Shown piece by piece: positions 21,951 through 31,835 of a stretch of 64,000 bases of DNA (its first letter is position 1; every line of letters starts with the position of its first letter). The notes under the pieces are model-generated. The model was not told the origin of the DNA and did not search any database. It was given only the letters and a program-made list of their open reading frames with translations. Origin of the DNA: Isoetes taiwanensis (lineage: Eukaryota > Streptophyta > Lycopodiopsida > Isoetales > Isoetaceae). The translations under genes were made by a program, and so were the position numbers. The DNA lies in assembly GCA_021234155.1 (NCBI GenBank), contig JAJEKV010000033.1:11606163-11670162 (forward strand). The letters are read 5' to 3'.

Positions 21951-23213
21951 TTAATCCATCGGAGTAGGAGGCTCCGGTGGTTGACGGTGATGAAGCAAGG
22001 TTATGTCGGGGCTAATGGAAAGAGCAGCCACGGATGCAATCTCCAAGGAAAATATCGTGGCTAATGGAGCGGCCACAAGGTGTTTCATGCTCATCCATGC
22101 AGCAATATCTTGCCCCAAGGCGGCCAAGGCAAGGTCACGATGCATGAGCACATGTGTTAGCGTGTGAGGTTGGAGCTTCTTATGGATGGCTAAGGTGGAT
22201 AAAGCACGAAGTGCCCACCATGATGCTTCAGCCTCCAGAGCGAGATCCTTGGCAATAAAAAAAAACCTGCCCTTGCATAAAAGCCGAAAGGAAGAAGCGG
22301 GTGGTATGATTTCCCCAGGCACGAATCTTATGAATAACAGAGGTGGCTACCTCCTTGTCGAGGTCTATGGTCACTTCGTCTTCCTTGATTTCTTGCTTTT
22401 CTTCCCTTAAGTGATCCTTGTTGTCACAAAGATCTTCCCCTTCTCTAATTCCATGGGGATATCCACCATATTAATGTTTGGAACGTAAGGTCCCATAGCA
22501 ACAAAGGCTTCGTCAGGTGGTTGTGAGGGGGCATCTTGCAACATAAGATGTCGTAATCGTAAGAGGGTGTCAACTGGTTCTATGGCCTCTTGGTGAAATT
22601 GAAGCAATTGTTGTACTTCAGAGGGGAGCTCGACAGGTTTGAAGTCAATGAAATCATCCATACGATACTCGGCAAGCTCGTAGAGGACTTTGAGTCTATG
22701 TCTTGGATTTGAGGTCGGCAATAATGTGGCATGTCCACATGATATCCTCCAGTAGGAGGTATTCTTGACCCTCATGACGAATAACTGGGAGGGTATCCAA
22801 TCCAGTAAGTCTGGCTCCCTGGTCGCGATCTACAGGCAAGGCCTCATCCTTGACGTACTGATCCATAAGAATGGCCAATACAAAGTTAGCGTCAGAGTAC
22901 CTTTGGCCCTCATGTAGTATGATCGGCGGGTGCTTAGCCCATCAGAGCTTCCCTTTTAGCACAGTTGTGGCATGAGAATCACCCCCCCAACATCTCCCAT
23001 ACAATCTCCCTCTTTAAATAGAGGCGAGGGGGGTCTCCAAGGGAAACCATCTCATGCGTGTAGAACTCAAGGAATGCAGCATAATCTGGATGTGCCTGCA
23101 TGTTGGTGACCAAGTCGATGTTTTGAAGCAAGTAGGGATGAAACAGGTCAAAGGGAACCTGGGGATTCCAGTGCTCACCGTCTGGGTACGATTGGAAAAG
23201 AGTAGTAGCGTCC
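21951..23213 (-). pseudogene. Extra ORF upstream of gag in Ty3 element 2
   Basis: The ATG at 23213 begins MDATTLFQSYPDGEHW. The frame runs to 22979, then continues after frame changes through 22878-22696, 22700-22407 and 22322-21951, about 420 codons in all. It is acidic to neutral, Leu/Pro-rich (LLRLRHLMLQDAPSQPPDEA, LLHHRQPPEPPTP) and without a motif I know. A second copy of its 5' end lies at 31340-31690. Its place between the promoter region and gag suggests either the true N-terminal part of a large gag or an accessory ORF. Several one-base shifts make it non-functional. Confidence 0.4.
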
Positions 23214-23330
23214 ATTTGTGCAAGAGACGACTGGAGGAGAAACAAGAGAACAAGGAGAGCAAAAGAGGAATAAAATCCTCAATGTTTTTAGTGTCACTTT
23301 ATATAAAGTATCTTGACGTCAGCGTCAGAC
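23211..23330 (-). promoter_or_regulatory. Promoter/leader of Ty3 element 2
   Basis: On the minus strand, CTTTATATAAAGTG (TATA box at about 23297-23307) precedes ACATTGAGGATTT and a pyrimidine-rich leader, then the ATG at 23213. The same leader occurs before the second copy at about 31640-31690, though the TATA-containing part is lost there. This is probably the U3/R end of a short LTR, whose upstream start near TGATATG (about 23340) meets the broken RT of element 3. Confidence 0.5.
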
Positions 23331-23343
23331 AACATATCATCCC

Positions 23344-23843
23344 TTAACTGATGGAAAACCTCCGCAAATGCAAGTAATGATCTTCCTCGGACTTACTAAA
23401 AACCAATATGTCATAAAAAAAAATGACAACATAAGCACCATGCACGTCTTTAAATATTCGCCCCATTAGCCTCGCAAAAGAAGCTGACGCATTTGTAAGT
23501 CCAAATGGCATGACCAAAAACTCATAATGTCCAAAGGTTGTCCGAAACGCAGTCTTATGAACATCTTCAGGCACAACCTTAAGTTGCCAATACCTTGACT
23601 TAAGATAAAAAAAAAAGTGGCACCTTGGAGTTGATCAAATAAATCATTCGCCCTTGGTATAGGAAACCAATTCTTTATGGTTATCTTATTCAAAGCGCGA
23701 TAATCTATACATATGCGCCAGGAATTATCTTTTTTCTTAACCAACAAGACAGGAGCACCAAAAGGTGAAGAACTATGGCGGATCAATCCAGCTTGAAGTA
23801 ACTCATCAAGTTGGCGCCTAATCTCAACTCGTTGGCCATGCAT
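23344..23843 (-). pseudogene. Ty3/gypsy reverse transcriptase (element 3), truncated
   Basis: The minus strand reads [20 protein letters not shown], then [20 protein letters not shown] and, in the next frame, [16 protein letters not shown]. The catalytic loop is FFYDILVFS where FF-D-D-IL is expected: the first Asp codon is TAT. The sequence stops at about 23344, shortly after the loop, where element 2 begins. A frame change sits near 23560. It has lost the thumb, RNase H and integrase. Confidence 0.8.
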
Positions 23844-24450
23844 TCTCTGATAAGGAGCTTGATTAGGAAATTCTTTAGGAAGAAGATCAATCCTGTGTCC
23901 TCCATTCGTTGGGGTGGCAAAGTTTGTGGAATTTCATTTGAAAAGACATCATCATAAGAATGCAAAAAGACAATTTGACGCTCATTTAATGGGGATACAC
24001 CAGACTTAGGACGCAAAACCACCAAATATACAAAATGAGTTTTCATTGCCAAACGTTTAAACTGTACAACAGAAACTGTTGGAATTGGGGAAACAATATC
24101 ATCCTTCACAAACTTGAAGGTCTTTTTACCCCCTTCCAAGGATAACATAACAATTCCCGCCTGCCAATCTATAAGAGGATTGATAGCCTTATGCCATGGC
24201 ATGCCTAGAATAATATCCATATCTCCAAGGCTAGAAACCATGAAAGAACGTTTACAGACATATCCTTGGAATTGAAATTCAACGTCCTTGACCATAAATG
24301 AAGAAGGCGGAGGGGCAACATTCAAGAAAGCAGAAGACAATTCTACATCACTTGATAAAGGAATAGAAGTTAATTTTAGTTCCTTTACCAATCGAGCAGA
24401 AATAAAATCAAACTCACTACCTGGATCGAATAAGACATGTACTTTTTGAT
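23844..24450 (-). pseudogene. Ty3/gypsy protease region (element 3)
   Basis: Reading minus, VHVLFDPGSEFDFIS near 24440-24395 is the retropepsin active site, but with Pro in D-P-G where Ser or Thr is expected. It is followed by SSLGDMDIILGMPWH (the ILGMPWL flap-distal motif) and INPLIDW. The same frame continues into the linker before RT ([20 protein letters not shown], the usual DVFP-x-ELP region). The frame is nearly intact from 24391 to 23783. Confidence 0.75.
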
Positions 24451-24496
24451 CTTGAATAATAGTCCAAAATCGTAAGAGACTACTATTCTCAACAAT

Positions 24497-24709
24497 CTAT
24501 ATCCAATTTTTCCCGACAGTAGCCACCTTCTTCCCTTTCTCATATCCTCGAACAGAAGCTACTTTCTTACTTTTATCCTCTTTCTTAGTACCAAACTTAA
24601 GAATAGGTGTAGCGTTCTTTCTTTCCCCTTTCTTCTTGTTAAGATAAGTAGGGCATTCACAAAACTTATGGTCGGTTGAATAACAAACAAAACACTTATT
24701 CTCCCGCAT
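24497..24709 (-). pseudogene. Ty3/gypsy zinc knuckle (element 3)
   Basis: CFVCYSTDHKFCEC at about 24695-24654 is an intact C-x2-C-x4-H-x4-C knuckle of the nucleocapsid part of gag, flanked by Lys-rich sequence (KKKGERKN). It would bind element RNA. The frame differs from the preceding capsid segment. Confidence 0.7.
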
Positions 24710-25548
24710 TAGCCGCTTCTTGCACGCTTGATAAGATTCCTTTGGCCAGATCCCATTGATTTCTCCCGAAAACCTCTCACGTCTTTCATAGATATCTTGA
24801 GGCCACGTTGAGCATTAATGGCTTCCGTGAGGGCCAAACCTTCCTTCTCTACTTTCTCTGCCATCTTACAGAGCTCGCCAAAAAAAAGATTGGCAACTTG
24901 CAGATCGAGCTTCGCCCGTACCCAACGATGAACCCCACACATGAGTTTTTCAGACTTCTGAGTATCATTTTTACTAAGCTGAAGTCCTTTCTTTAAAACT
25001 CGCGCGGCGAAGGCTCGAACAGTTTCCACGTTTTGTTGGGTCAACTTACTCCACTCAATGATAAGATCTCGCTCCCAATTATGACCCAAAAACGATTTTT
25101 TATTTGCTTTTCAAATTCCGCAAAGGTAGCAATGGGTAGATCGACTGGCTGGTTCTTCTTAATATCCAGCCACCAATCCTTTGCAATCCCATCTAGATGA
25201 CTCTCAGCAAAATATAATTGAGTGTCCGTCATCCTTAGATTTAGCAAAATATGAATTCAAATCCCGTAGCCATGCAGAAAGCTCATCCGCATCACTCGTA
25301 GCAGCGGAATACGTTTTGAATTCAATTTTGACATTGGCACCCATTTTGATGCCACTACGCGAATGCCCTGCAGCTTGCTGCAACTGCGCCACCTGCGCTC
25401 GCAGAGAATCCAGTCCTTGCAGCTCAGTAATTCGAGCCTCGGCAGTTGCAAGCTTTTCTCTCATGAGCGAATTATCATGCTCTAACTCAAAAAGTTTTTC
25501 CTTGAGTTCCTCATCTTCAAAGTTAACATTGGCAGGATAACCGACCAT
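24709..25548 (-). pseudogene. Ty3/gypsy gag (element 3)
   Basis: The gag start is the ATG at 25548 (MVGYPANV), 12 nt after the primer-binding site. The first 60 residues form a heptad-rich coiled coil (ELKEKLFELEHDNSLMREKL). The capsid core follows in the next frame: FAESHLDGIAKDWW, then FEKQIKNRFW, then LTQQNVETVRAFAARVLK and RAKLDLQ. These are the usual Retrotrans_gag landmarks. Two frameshifts break it (near 25240 and 25080). Confidence 0.75.
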
Positions 25549-25559
25549 CGAAACTTGTT

Positions 25560-25571
25560 GCTCTGATACCA
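25560..25571 (-). promoter_or_regulatory. Primer-binding site, initiator tRNA-Met
   Basis: The minus strand reads TGGTATCAGAGC, the standard plant PBS complementary to the 3' end of initiator methionine tRNA, used to prime minus-strand cDNA. It lies 6 nt after the end of the proposed 5' LTR and just before the gag ATG at 25548, which fixes the orientation of element 3. Confidence 0.9.
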
Positions 25572-25577
25572 CTAAAA

Positions 25578-25786
25578 TGGACTCTTGACGTGGCACGCTA
25601 TCTCACCACCCAACCACAAGCCCTCAGCCAAGACACAGATGCCCCAGAGCTCTCTCTCGAGCAACTATATAGCATACACGCACCTTTGGTCCCTCTTTAG
25701 ACCAAAGCCTCCTTTGGACAAAAACCCAAAGGTCCAAAGGCCCACATGGCCCAAAAAAGCCTATGCCACGTCCTTGGCATATATCA
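25578..25786 (-). repeat. 5' LTR of Ty3 element 3
   Basis: On the minus strand it starts TGATATATGCC and ends GAGTCCA, six bases before the PBS. A TATA-like TATATAG lies at about 25666-25672. It contains short inverted motifs around CCTTTGG/CCAAAGG. At 209 bp it is short but within the plant range. The 3' LTR is missing because the element is cut in RT, so the boundaries rest on TG...CA and PBS spacing only. Confidence 0.55.
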
Positions 25787-25789
25787 GTG

Positions 25790-26415
25790 TTGGAAGCGGA
25801 TGGCTGCCGGAAGCCATGGCTCCAGAGCTTCCAGTTTCCTGCTGCATGTTTTCAATTTGGGAGGCATTTGGTAAGGGCGGCCAGGCTTAAGCGATGCTCC
25901 AGGAGGCATACCATAGCAGGATCAGCAGGGAGGGGGCTGTATCTTCTTCTTCTGCAGGGTGTTTCAGTAAGGCATGAGGTTTACAGGGAAGTAAACCCTG
26001 TTAGAGCACATTGCAGACAAGGGAGCTTGGCCGGGCCTTGTTAAATTTGAGCTTCTTAAACCCGGCACTAATCCGGCCTTGCAGACGGGAGTGTCTGGTG
26101 TTGCTCTGGTTTAACAGCTCTGTAATTCCTTGTAATTTTTTGGTGCAAACGCCTCTTTACTTTTCTTGCTTGCGACCTCCTGGATTGACAGCAAAATCCC
26201 TTGCTCCTGCACTAAAACACGAAGTAAGCATGTAAAAAACATTGTTGTATGGCTGCCATCACAGCTAAGATTGACGATCTGTGCTTTCTAGTTCTTGACT
26301 GTGGCGGAAATTTCTCGGCTTGCGGGCGTGTGTATCCAAATTTTGCAAAATTGCTACTATTGTCGAGCTATGACCGGACTGATCAAGATATGTTGTCGAG
26401 TTGTGTAGAACAAAC
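25790..26415. other. Stretch between Ty3 element 3 and duplicate copy B
   Basis: The stretch is moderately GC-rich near 25790-26060 and AT-rich afterwards. It has short frames of at most 101 codons and no recognised motif. CAGGGAAGTAAACCCTG (about 25984-26000) is a small inverted repeat. I see no gene. Confidence 0.4.
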
Positions 26416-26417
26416 CA

Positions 26418-27052
26418 TGATGCTAGAGAGCTGTGCAGGAGATTAAGGAAAAAATATTCCGACACAACATCTTCATCTGGCCAACAGAGCCTGTGAAACG
26501 ATGGCGTTTGGAATGCTACTGAGCATTGGATTGGAACTGGGGTTTAATTCTCCAGGCTCGTCTCATCTTTGAATGCTACTGCTATGTTTGGGTTATGCCT
26601 TGCCGTAGACTATGTATTCATGTACTGTTGTATTGTATGGGCACCAATGTGCCTAAATACTATTTTAACCCATGGTGTTTGGTCAAGGGGCGCCCCTTAA
26701 AAAGCGGGTTAGTTTGACCCCATGAAAGACCTCAAATGGGCGTGCAGGATGTATGCAGAGGGAATATTCTGTGAATTGTGCCAGGATCCAAGGGCCAAAA
26801 AGCTATAATACATGGTTTAGCTATATGTAGGCCCAAAAGGAAGGACTCGTGTCTACTAACAAAAGGAAATATTTCAGCTAACAGAACGTTACATGCAATG
26901 ACGGTTTTTGGTTCTCATGGACGATCCCACTTACGACCTTCCAATAGCGACTGACCTGATGGGAAGAAGAAAAGGAGAAGCAATTGAGTATAAAAAAAGC
27001 AGCAAAGCAGGAACTATATTTATTGTTCCATATACTTATCTATGTGCGGCAT
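26418..27052. repeat. Duplicated segment copy B, left part
   Basis: It matches copy A 11455-11673 joined to 15375-15805 without the 3.7-kb insertion, including a single ATGTACT at about 26633-26640. A shared frame fragment (MDDPTYDLPIATDLMGRRKG at about 26917; a near copy at about 15674) is too short to call a gene. Homology breaks off after CGGCATACA at about 27052. Confidence 0.8.
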
Positions 27053-27188
27053 ACACACAACGAAAAAAGTGCTCCAATACCCTAGAAAATACCCCCAAAA
27101 AATACCTATGAAATCCCCCTTTTCTGTCAAACAACAGGGGATAAAATGTATTTTTGGAATCGGGGGATTTGGCCACAATCCCCCTTTT

Positions 27189-27560
27189 CCTCATTTGCAT
27201 GATAATACCCTATTAAGCTGGTGTCGCAATCCCCCATTCGAAGAATGGAAAATCATACCCTGTTATCATTCGTAAGAGATAATACCCTGTTCTGGTGATA
27301 CCCTATTTCAGATCATACCCAAATAATACCCTGTTACAAATAATACCCCATTCTAAATAACATACCCTGTTTCAAATAATGTACCCTGTTTCAAATAACG
27401 TACCCCATTCCAAATAACATACCCCATTCCAAATAACATACCCTGTTTCAAATAACGTACCCTGTTCTCTAAATAACATATCCTGTTATCATTCATGAGA
27501 TAATACCCTATTGTCATTCATAAGAAAATGCCCTGTTATCATTTGTAAGATAATACCCAT
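27189..27560. repeat. AATACCCTGTT minisatellite
   Basis: Roughly twenty variants of ATACCCTGTT or ATACCCCATTC alternate with CAAATAACGT or ATCATTCGTAAGA spacers, giving units of about 19-25 bp. The first weak units begin near 27060. It is non-coding. Confidence 0.75.
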
Positions 27561-27658
27561 TTTAAAAACAAGTTGATAAGTAACAAATTGAGAAGAGTTA
27601 ACCAGTTAACAAATTGATAAGATTTCCCATTATTTTCAAAAACAACAGTAACAACTGA

Positions 27659-28227
27659 TCAGATTTCAAGAAACAAATCTGATACACAAAATTCTACTTG
27701 TCCAGGCTGTTTCCTAGCAGTTAACTGAGAGTTTTTGCTCAACAAGTACTCTACCACTAAGTCCAACTTCTGTGCTTGTGTAGTTCTCCGAGTACCTATG
27801 AACGTTCGCTGCCTTGCTTTGTTCTTCTCCGCCATGAACTTGTTCAATTGAGAATACATTTGATCCACGTTCGAGATTTTCAGAAGGAACATATATACAG
27901 CCTCTTTTTCCTTCACACTGTGAAAAGACAACATATTAAAAAGAATGCAAGCATGCTTACTCAAATTTCAGATTTTAAGACTAACTAAATATTAATCACA
28001 TTAATAGACGTTTTTTACCTTAGCTGCAAGGTGTTCACATAGATTGCATGCTTCTCTTGAGAAGACACAACATTCTCCTCCTCTTCCTCTGTAACAAACA
28101 AATAAAAGCAAGTCATTTCACTTGAATCAAGACTAAGTGGAAACTTAAAGATTCCTCCTAAAGGAACAATCGATCCTTTCAAAGAATCTGCAGCCAATAT
28201 ATCAGATTTCAAAGAATCTCCAGCCAA
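27659..28227 (-). pseudogene. Unrecognised coding relic in copy B
   Basis: The minus strand has two protein-like stretches. 28227-28015 contains an acidic TEEEEENVVSSQEKH, preceded by a 27-bp tandem duplication giving repeated SLKSDILA-like words. 27964-27659 is basic and helical (NVDQMYSQLNKFMAEKNKARQ). Stops lie between. I do not recognise the family; the low-complexity charge pattern suggests a nuclear protein relic. Confidence 0.25.
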
Positions 28228-28529
28228 TATATCAGATTTGAATCTGCATGTTCTATTCTATAATGGACGCTTTGGTCACGCTATTTGTTTTATGTGTTTG
28301 TTGCATCACGATGTATAACTGAACGGCAACATAGACTGAGATTTAGCAGTAGTCTAATGAATAGTTATCATTATAGGCAGATCACAACTCCTCCTATATT
28401 CTAAGTCTTTCCTGATAGTGCACTGCGGCAGAAAGTTACTTCTGCAATCCATCACCTCACACGCCCACTCTAAAAGTGCACAATTTACAACTATTGAAAG
28501 TCATAGTACCTATGCAAAATCTTGTTGTA

Positions 28530-30714
28530 CATGTTATGAGACTACTATGCATTTGAGCAAAACAACACGGCAAACATTCATTGCCTTGCAAAGCAATCAG
28601 AAAAAATTACCTCAATAGTCTTGCAAAGCAATCACAGACACAAGAATCACACAATGTAGAACCATCTCTGGTATTTCAATACTAAATGGTGGTTACCAGC
28701 TTGTTGAATAAATGACTCAAGACACGTTCAATTTAATTCCACATAATTTAATTCCACAGGAGGCATAGTTGCCATTTCAGTTCAGTCGGAGGTGCCTTCC
28801 TTTCATGTCAAAAGAGTATCAAGGCAAAGCATGCCGATAGCTTACAACATGAAAAAATATACTATAACTAAATCTGTAATGTACAGGTGTTCCACCATAA
28901 AACATAGATGTGAACTCTCACAAAGAAATGCTTCAAATTGAATAATGCATCAATACGACCACTTTAGTGTATTTATTCTCCAAAATCCAGGTCATAACAG
29001 TGAGAAAAATGCAGTCCATTCTCCACGGTATAAGCTTCTTATAACCTGCAACATGATCTTTTGTCTTTGCTCAAGTTAAATAGCATTAATACCTTGCTCC
29101 ACTGGCTTGTCATTTTACACAAAAGGGATTGATGTTTTTTTTCCTTCCTTGGGCACAATACTTCCAAATCCTGTTCCAAGACCATACAAAATATAAAATC
29201 CTGAACCATTCAGGTCAAGAGGATATATAGATTTACGGTAAAAATAAAGTGGGATAGAAATACATTAATCTTATATCTTTTGCTAAATTGTCGGGCCAGA
29301 AAAACAGACCATCTGGAATTCTGATTGGTTTCCAAAAACAGCCTGTCAGGTCATATTCAAGCAGCAAATTATCATCATAGTATTCTTCGTCAGATCTAGT
29401 TATAGCAATGAGAATTTTATCATCTTTGCCCAATGCAACCTCGGGATGCCAATTCTTAGTGGGATAGAAATTTATCCAATTGTCTACATTTTCTCTTTCT
29501 GTCTTGTCAATCAACTCCTTCAATGCTGCCTTATCAAGTTTACTCATCCATGTCCACTTCAAGGTACCATTCAATGTATTTCCACTCCAAAATTCAATTT
29601 TTGGCTTCCCCTTATGAAGACCAACTAGTATCACTCTATCTTTGCATTTGAAGACGAAATAATTGTAGTCCCCAATATAATAGGATTCATTTGGAAAATC
29701 AAAAATCATCCCACTAGACTGATCTTGCTCATAGTCATAAATTGCCACTCTGTGTCCGTCGGAACTAAAAAAAACTCGAGAAGAGCCAATAAGTTCATTG
29801 TGGGGAACAGCATTATAGTCCCATGTTCCTCCCTTCCTCCACAGATTCTCCCGTGAATCATATACTTCCGCATGTGATTTTGATCCTAGAGCCAAAATCC
29901 TATAAGCACCCGATAACTTATCTACCATCATGTCAATTGGAACAAAAGTATCAGAAGGGCTAGGTATTGTCTTCCATGAATTGATTAATGGATTCCCAAC
30001 CTCATACATAAGATTTCCATCTTGTATTTTAGACAAGCAGACAAAACCTCCATCCTGAGCAAAGACAAGCCCTGGGTGATGCAAAGCCAGAATTGTGCTG
30101 CTGCAAACATAAAAATATTCAATGCTCGGATATGAAATATCTGGCTCCTCTTTAGGATCATATTCTGCAAGGTACATTATAGATCTTTGTGGACGACAAA
30201 GCCTGGAATGAAGTTCCTTAAAGTACTGGGAAAACAAAATTGTATCTCTCCAATTTTTGCATACTAAAGTAAACCTAATAAGATCCCTAACCTGTAAAAA
30301 AGCTAAAATATGCATTCCAACTTCGGGCGGAAGCAAGTCCCAGTTGAACACGGCAGCGACATGCTGGGTAATCCCTTTCAAACGTTTGTAAATCTGCCAT
30401 TTTGTTGGCTTGGGTCTTCTTCTGCCTTTCTGCTGCATTTTCGAGCCTGCGGCAAAAAGCTCCATTGTTTCCAAGACTATATTTATTCTTTTGGTGACGT
30501 GGCATTTGGATCATTTCCCTCCCTTTATTTAAAAACTGGCGCCAGGTCTCAAGAATTAACAAAAATGAAATGTTGCAAGATATTTTAATGCATGTACGAT
30601 GGATGCTTTACATTAGCTAGGGACACACACACAATTAAACAATTCATTGGAAAAAACTATTTCATTGTAATGTACATATGGCAAGCCCAATTTGATGCAA
30701 AATTAAACTCTAGC
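28530..30714. repeat. Duplicated segment copy B, main part with F-box gene
   Basis: It is collinear with copy A 15805-17985 apart from small indels, for example a 15-bp tandem duplication (AATTTAATTCCACAT) at about 28731-28755. Homology ends at about 30714. The two duplicates are direct (same orientation), about 12.7 kb apart. Confidence 0.85.
29233..30465 (-). CDS. F-box protein, copy B
   Basis: An intact frame of 410 codons starts at the ATG at 30465 (MELFAAGSK); a TTG nine bases upstream is not a likely start. It has the same architecture as copy A: basic N-terminus with one extra Arg (GRRRPKP), F-box at about 41-81, then a beta-propeller-like C-terminal region with Trp/Gly-spaced strands. 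It lacks one residue in the EEYYDDN acidic run. Differences from A include P to R in the SSRVFF strand and F to W in KWTWMSKL, both in the presumed substrate-binding part. Both copies keep start, frame and stop, so both may be active. SCF-type ubiquitin ligase receptor is the inferred role. Confidence 0.85.
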   Translation of the reverse strand: MELFAAGSKMQQKGRRRPKPTKWQIYKRLKGITQHVAAVFNWDLLPPEVGMHILAFLQVRDLIRFTLVCKNWRDTILFSQYFKELHSRLCRPQRSIMYLAEYDPKEEPDISYPSIEYFYVCSSTILALHHPGLVFAQDGGFVCLSKIQDGNLMYEVGNPLINSWKTIPSPSDTFVPIDMMVDKLSGAYRILALGSKSHAEVYDSRENLWRKGGTWDYNAVPHNELIGSSRVFFSSDGHRVAIYDYEQDQSSGMIFDFPNESYYIGDYNYFVFKCKDRVILVGLHKGKPKIEFWSGNTLNGTLKWTWMSKLDKAALKELIDKTERENVDNWINFYPTKNWHPEVALGKDDKILIAITRSDEEYYDDNLLLEYDLTGCFWKPIRIPDGLFFWPDNLAKDIRLMYFYPTLFLP

Positions 30715-31140
30715 CGATGTGAGAACATTGCATACCAATAAATAAATAGACATCCAAATAAAGCATGAAGCACGACCTGTTTTAACAAGAACATATCCAA
30801 TTATTGGAACATATATTGTCCCCACATCCAATGGAACAAACTAAATCCGACCTTAATCTAGCATCTAATAACAAGCAGAACTTGCATATTGATTATTAAA
30901 GACAGGTGGAAGGATGGGATATGTGAAATTTACCAAATGCTTGTGAACAAACATAGCTACCTTCATGACCTGCTCAATTAGAAAAATGGCTCTACTAACG
31001 GATTTTTCTGCAATAATTTCCTTTTCCTGATAGGATTCTTTTTGCATTATAGAACTAATTGCTACTACCTTCATTTTGTTATTCTTTTTGCCTAATCAAT
31101 GTGAGTTTAGGTGGAACCGTTTCTAAAGTAATCATTGATT
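30715..31140. other. AT-rich stretch without recognised genes
   Basis: Unique-looking sequence follows the end of copy B. A 69-codon minus-strand frame (30865-31074) has no motif I recognise. Nothing else is supported. Confidence 0.45.
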
Positions 31141-31142
31141 CT

Positions 31143-31345
31143 CTACATTTTGTTATGAGAGCTACCTAGATGATGGGGACAATGATGTTTTTTACAAACA
31201 TAATTAGAAGGCTTTCTAAGCAAAGGGTTTCTCAATCTTCTAAGTCGATGTGTCATCCAATCCAAATTGGCAAATTGATACATGCCTATACCTTTTGTAT
31301 CCAAGTTCGGTAACTTACATAACGTCCTTGAACCATATATTCCAA
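31143..31345 (-). repeat. Possible copia-type LTR start
   Basis: On the minus strand a purine run GGGGGGAGA is followed by TGTTGGAATATATGG, the look of a copia polypurine tract and LTR start. The following 200 bp is unlike the neighbouring Ty3 element. It is joined at GAGATGTTGG, which also occurs in the Ty3 ORF at its end, so a microhomology junction is likely. No second LTR is seen to confirm it. Confidence 0.3.
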
Positions 31346-31690
31346 CATCTCCCCCCAACATCTCCCATACAACCTCCCTCTTCAAATAGAGGCGAGGCGG
31401 GTCTCCAAGGGTAATGCAGAGCAAAACCATCTCATGAGTGTAGAACTCAAGGAATGCAGCATAATCTGGATGTGCCTACATGTTGGTGACCAAGTCGATG
31501 TTTTGAAGCAAGTAGGGATGAAACAGGTCACAGGGAACCTGGGAATCCCAGTGCTCACCATCCTGGTACGATTGGAGAAGAGTAGCAGCATCCATTTGTG
31601 CGATTGGAGAAGAGTAGCAGCATCCATTTGTGCAAGAGACGAAGGAGAGCAAAGTTGAATGAAATCCTCAATGTTTTTAGTGTCATAAAA
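31340..31690 (-). pseudogene. Second copy of the Ty3 element 2 5' ORF
   Basis: This is the leader (TAAAAACATTGAGGATTT) and first about 90 codons of the ORF at 23213 (MDA-TLxQS, then DGEHW and FHPYLLQNIDLVTNM). It carries a frameshift, a small insertion near 31412 and a tandem duplication of 31 bp at about 31566-31628 covering the start codon. The homology stops at MLGG. Confidence 0.75.
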
Positions 31691-31835
31691 AATAATAATT
31701 ATTACAAATTCTTTTTTTAATAATTACGAAAATAGACACAGCAAGAAATTATGGACAAAATTTGAGATTCCTATATTCACATCCGAAGATTTATACAACA
31801 AAATAATTTACAATATAGTTTGATAAAATAGTGAA

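Larger units (their letters stand above)
27053..28529. other. 1.48-kb stretch present only in copy B
   Basis: Copy A joins the flanks directly, with TACA shared at both junctions, so this is either an insertion in B or a microhomology-type deletion in A. It holds a satellite-like array (27189-27560) and a minus-strand gene relic (27659-28227). No terminal inverted repeats or clear target duplication are visible. Confidence 0.6.
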
